Assembly: GCF_001008165.2 (NCBI RefSeq)
Contig: NZ_CP011452.2
Span: forward strand, 496,001 to 560,000
Source: Croceibacterium atlanticum
GTDB taxonomy: Bacteria; Pseudomonadota; Alphaproteobacteria; Sphingomonadales; Sphingomonadaceae
Length of the DNA stretch: 64,000 nucleotides
Direction: 5' to 3'
The notes under the pieces are model-generated. The model worked only from the letters and a program-made list of their open reading frames with translations, was not told the origin of the DNA and did no database searches. The position numbers and the translations under genes are program-made. Shown one piece after another: positions 54,171-61,808 of the stretch; within the stretch, counting starts at the first letter, position 1, and every line of letters begins with the position of its first letter.

Positions 54171-54578
54171 GTGAACGGCTTGCTCGCTTCGGTGTGGGCG
54201 CTGGCCCTGATGGCTGGGCCCACAACGGAAGCGGTCCCCGGCAATGTCCCTATGGTCGGGCGTGACGGGCCCGAAGCGGATGCCTGCGGCGGGATCGGCC
54301 GCGTGTCAGGTCTCTATAGCCCGACCGGGGAAGCCTTCCTGTCGGTCCGTGAAGAGCATGATGAATATGCGCGCGAAACAGATCGCCTGCCGCAGGGCAC
54401 GCTGGTCTGGCTGTGTGACGCGGTGGAGGAATGGCAGGGTATCGTTTACGCCAGCGGAGAGTTCCAGGAACTGGGCGATTGCAGGGTGAGCAGCCCGGTG
54501 GCCGTTCCCGAACCCTATTCCGGCCCCTGCAAATCCGGATGGGTGCTGGCCCGCAACCTGCAACTGGTGGGGGGATAA
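54171..54578 (+). CDS. Hypothetical secreted protein
   Basis: The 135-residue protein starts at GTG, 1 nt after the pdhC stop. A hydrophobic N-terminus (LLASVWALALMAG) suggests a signal peptide. The mature part contains four Cys (ADACGG, VWLCDA, GDCRV, GPCKSG), and the region GTLVWLCDAVEEWQGIVYASGEFQ...GWVLARNLQLV has the layout of a bacterial SH3-like domain (short beta strands ending with a GWV-L pattern). The function is unknown. Its position inside the PDH gene cluster suggests co-transcription only. Confidence 0.7.
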   Translation: MNGLLASVWALALMAGPTTEAVPGNVPMVGRDGPEADACGGIGRVSGLYSPTGEAFLSVREEHDEYARETDRLPQGTLVWLCDAVEEWQGIVYASGEFQELGDCRVSSPVAVPEPYSGPCKSGWVLARNLQLVGG

Positions 54579-54687
54579 TGTTCTTTCCTACTGCCAGAAA
54601 GCAGGGCCATATTATTGAAATGTCTTGCAGACGTTCCCGCCTCGCCGATTTTATTGGCGGAAATCGGTCGGCGGATATTCTGCTTAA

Positions 54688-54710
54688 GGACAGTGTTCCA
54701 GGTGTTCCAG
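54688..54710. promoter_or_regulatory. GTTCCAG-repeat element upstream of the thioesterase gene
   Basis: GGACA-G-TGTTCCAGG-TGTTCCAG lies 16 nt before the thioesterase start and is nearly identical to the element at 7026-7049 before ppdK. Here the two 9-bp units TGTTCCAG(g/c) are in direct tandem. Confidence 0.4.
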
Positions 54711-54726
54711 CGCAAGGCATGGTGAA

Positions 54727-55125
54727 TTGAGCGACGAGATTTACGCAGGCCGCGACCCGGCCATCCGGGTGACCGCAATGCCGGCCGATACCAACGCCTA
54801 TGGCGATATATTCGGCGGTTGGCTGCTGAGCCTGATGGACAGCGCCGCCGGCCTCACTGCTGCGCGGAAAGCCAAGGGCAGGGCGGTGACGGTCGCGATG
54901 GACGGAATGCAGTTTCACATGCCGGTGAAGGTGGGGGACGAGGTTTCCGTCTTCACCGAGATCGAAAGCGTGGGCCGCACCTCCATCCGCATCGCGGTGG
55001 AAGCATGGCGGCGTGAACGGCATTCCGAACATGCCGTGAAAGTGACCCAGGCGACGTTCACATTCGTCGCCATTGACGAGAACCGGCGTCCACGGCCCGT
55101 GGAAGACGGCCGGACCAACAATTAG
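54727..55125 (+). CDS. Acyl-CoA thioesterase (hotdog fold)
   Basis: The 132-residue protein starts at TTG 54727. It has the acyl-CoA thioesterase pattern TNAYGDIFGGWLLSLMDSAAGLTAARKAKG (active-site Asp in the helix), then VAMDGMQFHMPVKVGDEV and a typical C-terminus. This resembles YciA-type thioesterases. It is followed after 11 nt by lpd, so it is probably part of the pyruvate dehydrogenase cluster and could release CoA from acyl-CoA. Confidence 0.9.
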   Translation: MSDEIYAGRDPAIRVTAMPADTNAYGDIFGGWLLSLMDSAAGLTAARKAKGRAVTVAMDGMQFHMPVKVGDEVSVFTEIESVGRTSIRIAVEAWRRERHSEHAVKVTQATFTFVAIDENRRPRPVEDGRTNN

Positions 55126-55136
55126 GAGCGAGCCAC

Positions 55137-56546
55137 GTGGCTGAGAATTACGACGTTATCGTACTTGGTTCCGGACCGGGCGGCTATGTTGCGGCGATCC
55201 GTTCGGCGCAGCTCGGTTTGAAAACGGCCATTGTCGAACGCGAACTGCTGGGCGGCATCTGCCTCAACTGGGGCTGTATCCCGACCAAGGCGCTGCTGCG
55301 TTCGGCAGAGATCTATCATTACATGCAGCATGCCAAGGATTATGGCCTTGCCGCCAAGGAGATAGAGGCCGATCTTGAAGCGGTGGTGAAGCGCAGCCGG
55401 GGCGTTGCAAAACAGCTCAACCAGGGCGTGACGCATCTGATGAAGAAGAACAAGATCGCCGTCCATATGGGCGTCGGGACGTTCAAGAACGCCAATACGC
55501 TGGAAGTGAAGGGCGACAAGGGCACGGAAACGATCAGTGCCAAGCATATCATCATTGCCACCGGCGCACGCGCACGCGACCTTCCTTTCGCCCCGGCAGA
55601 TGGCAAGCGGGTGTGGACCTATCGCCATGCGATGACGCCCAAGGAAATGCCCAGCAAGCTGCTGGTGATCGGATCGGGCGCGATCGGCATCGAATTTGCC
55701 AGTTTCTACAAGGATATGGGCGCCGATGTTACGGTCGTGGAAATGCTCGACCGGATTGTTCCGGTGGAAGACAAGGACGTTTCGACCTTCCTTGAAAAGC
55801 AGCTGACCAAGCAGGGCATGACGATCCGGACCGGTGCCGCGCTGGAAGAACTCAAGGTTTCCGACACGGGTGTCTCCGCCAAGATCAAGGGCAAGGACGG
55901 CAAGGTCGAAAGCAGCGAATTCAGCCATGTTATCGTGGCCATCGGCATTCAGCCCAATACCGAGAATATCGGAATCGAAAAGCTGGTGGAAATGGACCGC
56001 GGCTTCATCCAGATCGATCCCTATGGCCGCACCCGGACAAAGGGTGTGTGGGCCATCGGCGATTGCGCGCCCGGCCCATGGCTGGCGCACAAGGCAAGCC
56101 ATGAAGGCGTGACCGCGGCAGAAGCGATTGCGCAGGAACTGGGCAACGAGGATGTTCACCCCCATCCGCTGGACCGGAACAACATCCCCGGCTGCACCTA
56201 TTGCCATCCGCAGATCGCCAGTGTCGGCATGACCGAAGCGAAGGCAAAAGAGGCCGGATACGAAGTGAAGGTCGGCAATTTCCCCTTCATCGGCAATGGC
56301 AAGGCCATCGCTCTGGGTGAACCCGAAGGTTTCGTGAAAACCGTGTTCGACGCGAAAACCGGCGAATTGCTGGGCGCGCATATGATCGGCGCGGAAGTGA
56401 CTGAAATGATTCAGGGTTATGTCGTCGGCAAGACGCTGGAAACGACGGAAGCGGAATTGATGAACACCGTCTTCCCGCATCCGACGATCAGCGAAACCAT
56501 GCATGAAAGCGTGCTGGGCGCTTACGGCCGGGCACTGCATATCTGA
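55137..56546 (+). CDS. lpd: Dihydrolipoyl dehydrogenase (E3)
   Basis: This FAD enzyme reoxidises lipoamide in 2-oxo-acid dehydrogenases. The 469-residue protein starts at GTG 55137 (AGGAG 8 nt before) and shows the FAD-binding GSGPGGYVAAIR, the redox disulfide Cys42/Cys47 in GGICLNWGCIPTK, the NAD-binding GSGAIGIEFASFY, AIGDCAPGPWLAHKA, and the C-terminal interface HPHPT-type motif (FPHPTISETMHE). It lies with pdhC in the window, as expected of the pyruvate dehydrogenase E3. Confidence 0.98.
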   Translation: MAENYDVIVLGSGPGGYVAAIRSAQLGLKTAIVERELLGGICLNWGCIPTKALLRSAEIYHYMQHAKDYGLAAKEIEADLEAVVKRSRGVAKQLNQGVTHLMKKNKIAVHMGVGTFKNANTLEVKGDKGTETISAKHIIIATGARARDLPFAPADGKRVWTYRHAMTPKEMPSKLLVIGSGAIGIEFASFYKDMGADVTVVEMLDRIVPVEDKDVSTFLEKQLTKQGMTIRTGAALEELKVSDTGVSAKIKGKDGKVESSEFSHVIVAIGIQPNTENIGIEKLVEMDRGFIQIDPYGRTRTKGVWAIGDCAPGPWLAHKASHEGVTAAEAIAQELGNEDVHPHPLDRNNIPGCTYCHPQIASVGMTEAKAKEAGYEVKVGNFPFIGNGKAIALGEPEGFVKTVFDAKTGELLGAHMIGAEVTEMIQGYVVGKTLETTEAELMNTVFPHPTISETMHESVLGAYGRALHI

Positions 56547-56622
56547 ATTTCCGGGCGCTCCGGCGCTTGACCGGGACATGGGCCGGGCATGGCGCGTTTC
56601 TCTCCTGCGTGGGAGAACCGCC

Positions 56623-56760
56623 ATGGAATTCGAACTGGAAGACGATCCGATCCCTACCGAGGGCGAAGAAAATCGCCCCGGTGGGGGAGATGGCTGGCTC
56701 GAGTCAGCCAGCGACCAGGCAATGGCGATTCCCGAGCAGGAGCCGGGCCGGAACGGATAG
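56623..56760 (+). CDS. Candidate small acidic protein
   Basis: A 45-codon open frame starts at ATG 56623, with GGGAG 7 nt before it, and is translated as a very acidic peptide (MEFELEDDPIPTEGEENRPGG...). It lies 76 nt after lpd in the same direction. No domain is visible. It may be a real small protein or chance; the clear Shine-Dalgarno is the only support. Confidence 0.35.
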   Translation: MEFELEDDPIPTEGEENRPGGGDGWLESASDQAMAIPEQEPGRNG

Positions 56761-56841
56761 GGCGGCAGAAAACGAACAGTGCCACCGCTAACCAGGAGGC
56801 GCTTGTCCGCCTGGAAGCAAGAGTTCCGCGCGCTTGTTCCG

Positions 56842-58332
56842 CTATATCTTCATGCTGCCCGTTTCGCGCAGGCGGCCATGCCAGGACAGCGCCTCTTCAA
56901 TAACGTGCGGTGTATGCCCGCCACGCGCCACGGCCCTGCGGTAGTAATCGCCAAGCTGTTCGCGATAGGCCGGGTGGACGCAATTGGCGATGATCAGCGG
57001 CGCACGCTCTCTCGGTGCAAGACCGCGCAGATCGGCAAGGCCGTATTCGGTGATCAGCACATCGACATCATGTTCATTGTGATCGACATGGCTGACCATC
57101 GGCACCACGCTGGAAATCACGTCGTCCTTGGCGGTCGATTTGGTGACGAAGATCGACATATAGCCATTTCGCGCAAAGTCGCCGGACCCGCCGATGCCGT
57201 TCATCATCTTCGTGCCGCCGACATGGGTGGAATTTACATTGCCATATATGTCGAATTCCAGGGCGGTGTTGATACCGATGATCCCGAGCCGGCGTACGAC
57301 TTCGGGATGGTTGGAGATTTCCTGAGGGCGCAGGACCAAGCGTGATTTGTAGCGCGCGAGATCTTCCAGCACCGTCTGGTATCGTTCCGCGGAAACGGTG
57401 ATCGACGAACCGGAAGCGAAATCCAGCTTGCCGGCATCGAACAGGTCGAAGGTAGAATCCTGAAGAACTTCGGAATACATCTTCAGATTGTGAAACGGGG
57501 TATCGATGAGGCCATGCATCACGGCATTGGCAATCGTGCCGATGCCCGCCTGCAATGGCTGCAAAGTGTTGGTGAGACGCCCCGCTTTCACTTCGTGCTG
57601 CAGGAATTCCGAAAGGTGGCCGGCGATCGCCTGCGTGTCTTCGTCCGGCGGCAGAATGGTAGAGGAGGAATCAAGCTTTTCCGTCACCACGATGGCGGCG
57701 ATCTTGTCCGGATCGATCGGTATATAGGGCATACCCACCCGGCTTTCGGGCGAGACGATCGGGATCGGCATCCGGGCAGGGCGGTAGGACGGGATATAGA
57801 TATCGTGCAGGCCCTCCAGCGTGTCGGGCTGGGCCAGATTGATTTCCACGATCACCTTGTCGGCCAGAATCGCGAAGCTGGCCGAATTGCCCACCGAGGT
57901 GGTCGGCACGATACCGCCATCCTCGGTGATAGCGACCGCCTCGATCACCGCGACGTCCACCGGGCCGAGCTGGCGGGTGCGCAGCATTTCAACCGTTTCG
58001 GAGAGATGCTGATCTACGAACATCACCTCGCCATCATTGATCGCCCTGCGTAGTGCGGGATCGGCCTGGAAGGGGATACGCCGCGCGAGCAGGTGCGCTT
58101 CGGCCATGGTCTTGTCGAGATCGTTTCCGAGCGAGGCCCCGGTGATCAGCGTGATCTTGAGAGGATCGGTCTTTGCCCGTTCGGCCAGTGCCATCGGCAC
58201 GGCCTTGGCTTCCCCGGCACGAGTGAAACCACTCATGCCGACAGTCATGCCGTCGCGGATCAGCTTCGCGGCTTCATCCGCGCTGGTGATCCTTTCAAGA
58301 AGCGCTGCATTGCGTACCCGTTCACGATACAT
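56842..58332 (-). CDS. Acetyl-CoA hydrolase/transferase family (succinate CoA-transferase-like)
   Basis: The enzyme moves CoA between acetate, succinate or similar acids. With start ATG 58332 (MYRERVRNAALLERITSADEAAKLIRDGMTVGMSGF) it has 496 residues; a GGAGG lies 11 nt upstream, while the ATG at 58350 would put that site inside the gene. Family segments: VDVAVIEAVAITEDGGIVPTTSVGNS, LQPLQAGIGTIANAVMHGL (catalytic region), FDIYGNVNSTHVGGTKMMNGIGGSGDFARNG and VSHVDHNEHDVDVLITEYGLADLRG. It is close to acetyl-CoA hydrolases Ach1/AarC. Confidence 0.92.
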   Translation of the reverse strand: MYRERVRNAALLERITSADEAAKLIRDGMTVGMSGFTRAGEAKAVPMALAERAKTDPLKITLITGASLGNDLDKTMAEAHLLARRIPFQADPALRRAINDGEVMFVDQHLSETVEMLRTRQLGPVDVAVIEAVAITEDGGIVPTTSVGNSASFAILADKVIVEINLAQPDTLEGLHDIYIPSYRPARMPIPIVSPESRVGMPYIPIDPDKIAAIVVTEKLDSSSTILPPDEDTQAIAGHLSEFLQHEVKAGRLTNTLQPLQAGIGTIANAVMHGLIDTPFHNLKMYSEVLQDSTFDLFDAGKLDFASGSSITVSAERYQTVLEDLARYKSRLVLRPQEISNHPEVVRRLGIIGINTALEFDIYGNVNSTHVGGTKMMNGIGGSGDFARNGYMSIFVTKSTAKDDVISSVVPMVSHVDHNEHDVDVLITEYGLADLRGLAPRERAPLIIANCVHPAYREQLGDYYRRAVARGGHTPHVIEEALSWHGRLRETGSMKI

Positions 58333-58404
58333 CGACTTTGCGACCTCCATTTCGAATCCCACGACCGGGGCCACCACGGCCCATGATGCATGGTCGATAG
58401 TCCA

Positions 58405-58420
58405 CGCCGGTTAACCGGCG
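58405..58420. promoter_or_regulatory. Perfect 16-bp palindrome upstream of CoA-transferase
   Basis: CGCCGGTTAACCGGCG is fully self-complementary. It lies 72-88 nt upstream of the CoA-transferase start and 50 nt beyond the tRNA-Ser 3' end. It could be an operator; no T-tract supports a terminator. Confidence 0.35.
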
Positions 58421-58469
58421 CGGCTGCGTGCCTCAAACCCAATCATTTTCTGTTCTGTGGTTATGCCGT

Positions 58470-58559
58470 TGGCGGACAGGGTGGGATTCGAACCCACGGT
58501 GGGCTTGCACCCACGCCGGTTTTCAAGACCGGTGCATTCAACCACTCTGCCACCTGTCC
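58470..58559 (-). tRNA. tRNA-Ser (anticodon UGA)
   Basis: Read on the minus strand, the acceptor stem GGACAGG pairs with CCTGTCC, followed by discriminator G and an encoded CCA. The anticodon loop CTTGAAA gives anticodon TGA (UGA), with a CCGGT/ACCGG stem. A long variable arm (CGTGGGTGCAAGCCCACCG) is typical of type II tRNA-Ser, and the T arm TGGGTTCGAATCCCA is standard. The length of 90 nt is normal for tRNA-Ser. Confidence 0.97.
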
Positions 58560-58834
58560 GCTGCGGGATTGCCGCTAACGCGCATTGCGGGCGTTGTCAC
58601 CACGTGACTCTCCCGAATCCGTCGGCTAGGCACATACACGAAGAGCGCAAAGCGCCAAGTTGGGTGGGGTGAATAAATGACAGTAGCATATCGCCGAGGT
58701 TATCCGATTACGGAATCGGCGCGCGCTTCGTTCACTTCTACCGCCTGTCCTCTTGCCAGCTGGGTATCCGCCGTACTGCGCCAATGACGCGACGCGGCAG
58801 TACCCGTACCGTTTTTCGAAACTAGGATAGACCG

Positions 58835-59710
58835 ATGAGACCTGACCGCATGAAGAAGAAAATTCTCCTCGCCCTTGGTTGTGCCGCCAGCGCCACCATC
58901 GCCACGCCCGCAGCAGCGCAGGGTTGCACTCGCGACAAGACGCAGGAAATCGCCGATAGCTGGGTTGCCGCGATCGAAGCCGGCAGCATGTTCAAGATGA
59001 ATTTGGGCGAATGGGTCGATTATGACGAAAACTTCAAGCGCTCCTCGCTCGGTGCATTCCTGGACAAGCCGCGTGAAGTGAATTGGCATGTGGCGGTGCA
59101 GGACACGCTGACTTGCAAGGTCTTCGTCGAAGCAGTCATGCTGGATGAAGAACGCCCGATGGTAACCGCCACACAGATGTCCAATGGCTATTTCGGGGTC
59201 GGCCCCTTCAACAACATCGTAACGGATGAAGGTGATTGGCTGTTCGATGCGGAAAAGACGGCCTATTACGCCTCGCGCGAGGATTGGGGCGAAATCCCCG
59301 AAGCCCGCCGCAATACGCGTGACGAGCTGATCGCCGCTGCCGACGCCTATCTCGATCTGTTCAATGACAAGTCCGTGCAGGTTCCATGGGGCACGCCCTG
59401 CGCCCGTCTGGAAGGTGGCATCTATACCGGGAAGGGGCAGCCTGACGATAGTTGCGATGTCGGCGTGCCTGAAGGCGTGGAATTGACCAATCGCCAATAT
59501 GTCGTCGATCCGGTTATCGGCGCGGTTTCCGTCTTCCTCGAATTTGGTGAGAAGAAGCGGCCCGACAGCCACTTGTTCCGCATTGAAGATGGCAAGATCC
59601 GCTATGTCCACACGGTGACCAATTGCGGTGACGAGGAAAATTGCGGTTTCCCGCCACTTTCCGAAATGCTGAAAGAAAACCCGGGCATGCAGCCCGATCT
59701 GGGCAGTTGA
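58835..59710 (+). CDS. Secreted protein of unknown function (DUF8021-like)
   Basis: The 291-residue protein starts at ATG 58835 (AGGA 8 nt before), or ATG 58850. A signal peptide (MKKKILLALGCAASATIATPAAAQG) is clear, so it is periplasmic or extracellular. Two related blocks may be present; the C-terminal part (ELIAAADAYLDLFND, CARLEGGIYTG, NRQYVVDPVIGAVSVFLEFG, HLFRIEDGKIRYVHTV) resembles an NTF2-like domain family that I recall as DUF8021. Several Cys could form disulfides. The 275 nt upstream, to the tRNA, contain no gene. Confidence 0.8.
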   Translation: MRPDRMKKKILLALGCAASATIATPAAAQGCTRDKTQEIADSWVAAIEAGSMFKMNLGEWVDYDENFKRSSLGAFLDKPREVNWHVAVQDTLTCKVFVEAVMLDEERPMVTATQMSNGYFGVGPFNNIVTDEGDWLFDAEKTAYYASREDWGEIPEARRNTRDELIAAADAYLDLFNDKSVQVPWGTPCARLEGGIYTGKGQPDDSCDVGVPEGVELTNRQYVVDPVIGAVSVFLEFGEKKRPDSHLFRIEDGKIRYVHTVTNCGDEENCGFPPLSEMLKENPGMQPDLGS

Positions 59711-59821
59711 TGGCTTGACGCGAACGCGTTTGGCCCAAAGCCGGCGCTATTCGTCGATTTGCGAGGAAACCGGCCGGTCCCGGGCTTTTCACCCGGGCCG
59801 GCACATGGCAGAAAACTGCCC

Positions 59822-60847
59822 ATGTTAGCCAAGACGCTGCGTTTCCTCGCCATTTCCGTGGCCGCCCTGACGGCCGGTGCTCCTGCAAATGCGCAGGACC
59901 TTCCATTCGATTCCTACATCCAGCTGGTTGCCGCGAAGGCGCGGGGGCAGGGTGTAAGCCAGGCCACCATCGACCGTCTGCTATCCGATCTGACGCCGAA
60001 CCAACGCGTGCTGGCGCTGGACCGGGATAACATTTCCTCCGGAGGCAGCAGCAGCGGATACCCGGCGATGGCGCCTTATCTGAACCGTCACAACACGGCC
60101 GCACGGATCCGGCGCGGGCAGCATCTCTACAGCGAACTTGGTTCCCTCGCCCGCGATGTGGAACGGCAATATGGTGTGCCGCCGGAAATCCTGCTCGCGA
60201 TCTGGGGGCATGAAACCAGCTATGGCGCGATTCAGGGCAGTTTCGATCTGGCCCGCTCACTCGCCACGCTGGCCTGGGAAGGGCGCCGCCGCTCTCTGTT
60301 CGAGGCCGAATTGATCGATCTGCTCAGGATCGCGGAAGAAGAACAATATCCGCGCTCCAAGCTTGTGGGCAGCTGGGCCGGTGCTTTCGGAAATTCACAG
60401 TTCCTGCCCAGTGTCTTCCTCCGCCTTGCCGTGGATGGTGACGGGGATGGCCATCGGGACATCTGGAACAGCGAAGTCGACACGCTGCATTCCATCGCCA
60501 ACTATTTCCGCGATGCAGGCTGGCGCCGGGGAGAACCCTGGGGCGTGCGCGCCTACACGCCCAACAGTGTGGACCGCATGGCGATTGCGCCCAAGGTTGT
60601 CGCGCCGGTTTGCCCCCGCGTGCATGAACGGCATAGCCGCTGGATGACCGTGGCGGAATGGAAGAAGCTGGGAGTCATGCCGCAAGAGCCGATCGGGGAT
60701 GACGTCATGGCATCGCTGTTCGAACCGGATGGCCCCGCCGCCCCAAGCTATCTCTTAACCCAGAATTATAGGGTTATCCTCGAATATAACTGCTCGAACT
60801 ATTACGCGATGAGTGTTGGGTTGCTGGCAGATGAGATTATCCGATGA
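59822..60847 (+). CDS. Lytic murein transglycosylase (MltB-like)
   Basis: This enzyme cleaves peptidoglycan glycan strands with 1,6-anhydro ends. The 341-residue protein has a signal peptide (1-24, ending ANA) and an MltB-family catalytic domain: catalytic Glu131 in LLAIWGHETSYG, then AGAFGNSQFLPSVFLRLAVDGDGDGHRDIWNS, SIANYFRDAGWRRGEPWG and a C-terminal NYRVILEYNCSNYYAMSV. No C-terminal peptidoglycan-binding domain is present. It overlaps the RlpA-like gene by 17 nt. Confidence 0.93.
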   Translation: MLAKTLRFLAISVAALTAGAPANAQDLPFDSYIQLVAAKARGQGVSQATIDRLLSDLTPNQRVLALDRDNISSGGSSSGYPAMAPYLNRHNTAARIRRGQHLYSELGSLARDVERQYGVPPEILLAIWGHETSYGAIQGSFDLARSLATLAWEGRRRSLFEAELIDLLRIAEEEQYPRSKLVGSWAGAFGNSQFLPSVFLRLAVDGDGDGHRDIWNSEVDTLHSIANYFRDAGWRRGEPWGVRAYTPNSVDRMAIAPKVVAPVCPRVHERHSRWMTVAEWKKLGVMPQEPIGDDVMASLFEPDGPAAPSYLLTQNYRVILEYNCSNYYAMSVGLLADEIIR

Positions 60848-61769
60848 CCGCGCGATCCACGCATGCCGGATCGCTCTTGCCCTGACCCTCGGCCTGTCGC
60901 TGGCTGCCTGCAATACCCAGGGCGCGGGGCAGGCCGGTTTGCAATCTGCCGGTGCAATGCCTGCAAATGGGCCGGGCGCGGATTATCCGGTGGTTGTCGG
61001 CGATGCCTACCAGATCGATGGCAAGGAATATGTCCCGCAAGACGTGCTGAATTATGACGAGGTCGGGATCGCCACGCTTGATGTTGATGGTGGTGCCGGG
61101 ATCACGGGCGCGCATCACACCCTGCCTCTCCCCAGTTATGCTGAAGTGACCTCGCTCGAAACCGGGCGGACAATCCTGATCAGGCTGGAGCGGCGCGGGC
61201 CGATGGACGGAACGCAGCTGATCGCCTTGTCGTCTGACGCCATGGCGCAACTTGGTGCGAGAGAAGGCGTGCCTGTCCGCTTGCGTCGCACCAATCCTCC
61301 CGAGCAAGAACGTGCATTGCTGCGGGCAGGCCAGGCCCCGCCGCTCCGTATGGATACGCCCATGTCGCTGGTGGAAGTCCTGAGGCAGAGACTCCCGTCA
61401 GCCGCGCAATCCTCCGCACCGGAAGCGCTGGCTGACGCCAAGGCACCCGCACCACCAGAGGCGCCCGGGACGCTTATAGGACCGAAGCCCGAAGCCAGCA
61501 GCTTTGAAGAGGCATTCGAGCGCGAAACGGCCGCACAGGTCGAAGCGCCCACTGGCGAAACCGGTTCCTTCATGGTGCAGGCGGCCACATTCTCGACCGC
61601 GGAACGCGCGGAAAAGGCCGCGGACAGGCTTGGCGGGAAGGCCGTGCCATCGGGCCGTTATTTCCTTGAGCGGACCGGGCCATTCTCCACGCGCGAACAG
61701 GCGGAGGCGTCGCTCGCCAAGGTGAGGGCAGCGGGCTATACGGATGCCCGAATCTTCAACAAGTCTTGA
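60831..61769 (+). CDS. RlpA-like SPOR-domain lipoprotein, degenerate catalytic domain
   Basis: The 312-residue protein starts at ATG 60831, inside the MltB-like gene. The signal ends in LAAC (Cys27, lipoprotein). The middle (about 70-145) is a double-psi beta barrel recalling RlpA: His95 in GAHHTLPLPSYAEV is kept, but where RlpA has N-D-R-G-P this protein has E-R-R-G-P (residues 120-124), so the catalytic Asp is replaced by Arg. A Pro/Ala-rich linker leads to a C-terminal SPOR domain (about 240-312, GSFMVQAATFSTAERAEKAA) that binds denuded glycans at the septum. It is followed by dacC. Confidence 0.88.
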   Translation: MRLSDDRAIHACRIALALTLGLSLAACNTQGAGQAGLQSAGAMPANGPGADYPVVVGDAYQIDGKEYVPQDVLNYDEVGIATLDVDGGAGITGAHHTLPLPSYAEVTSLETGRTILIRLERRGPMDGTQLIALSSDAMAQLGAREGVPVRLRRTNPPEQERALLRAGQAPPLRMDTPMSLVEVLRQRLPSAAQSSAPEALADAKAPAPPEAPGTLIGPKPEASSFEEAFERETAAQVEAPTGETGSFMVQAATFSTAERAEKAADRLGGKAVPSGRYFLERTGPFSTREQAEASLAKVRAAGYTDARIFNKS

Positions 61770-61808
61770 TCTTGCCGGCGCTCCGCCGCGCTGGCGGCTG
61801 GAGCACAT

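Noticed and set aside
52697-54244. 515-codon antisense frame opposite pdhC
   Set aside because: Shadow of the E2 gene; His/Gly-rich random composition.
58677-58787. 36-codon frame between tRNA-Ser and the secreted protein
   Set aside because: No Shine-Dalgarno, composition not protein-like, and no context support.
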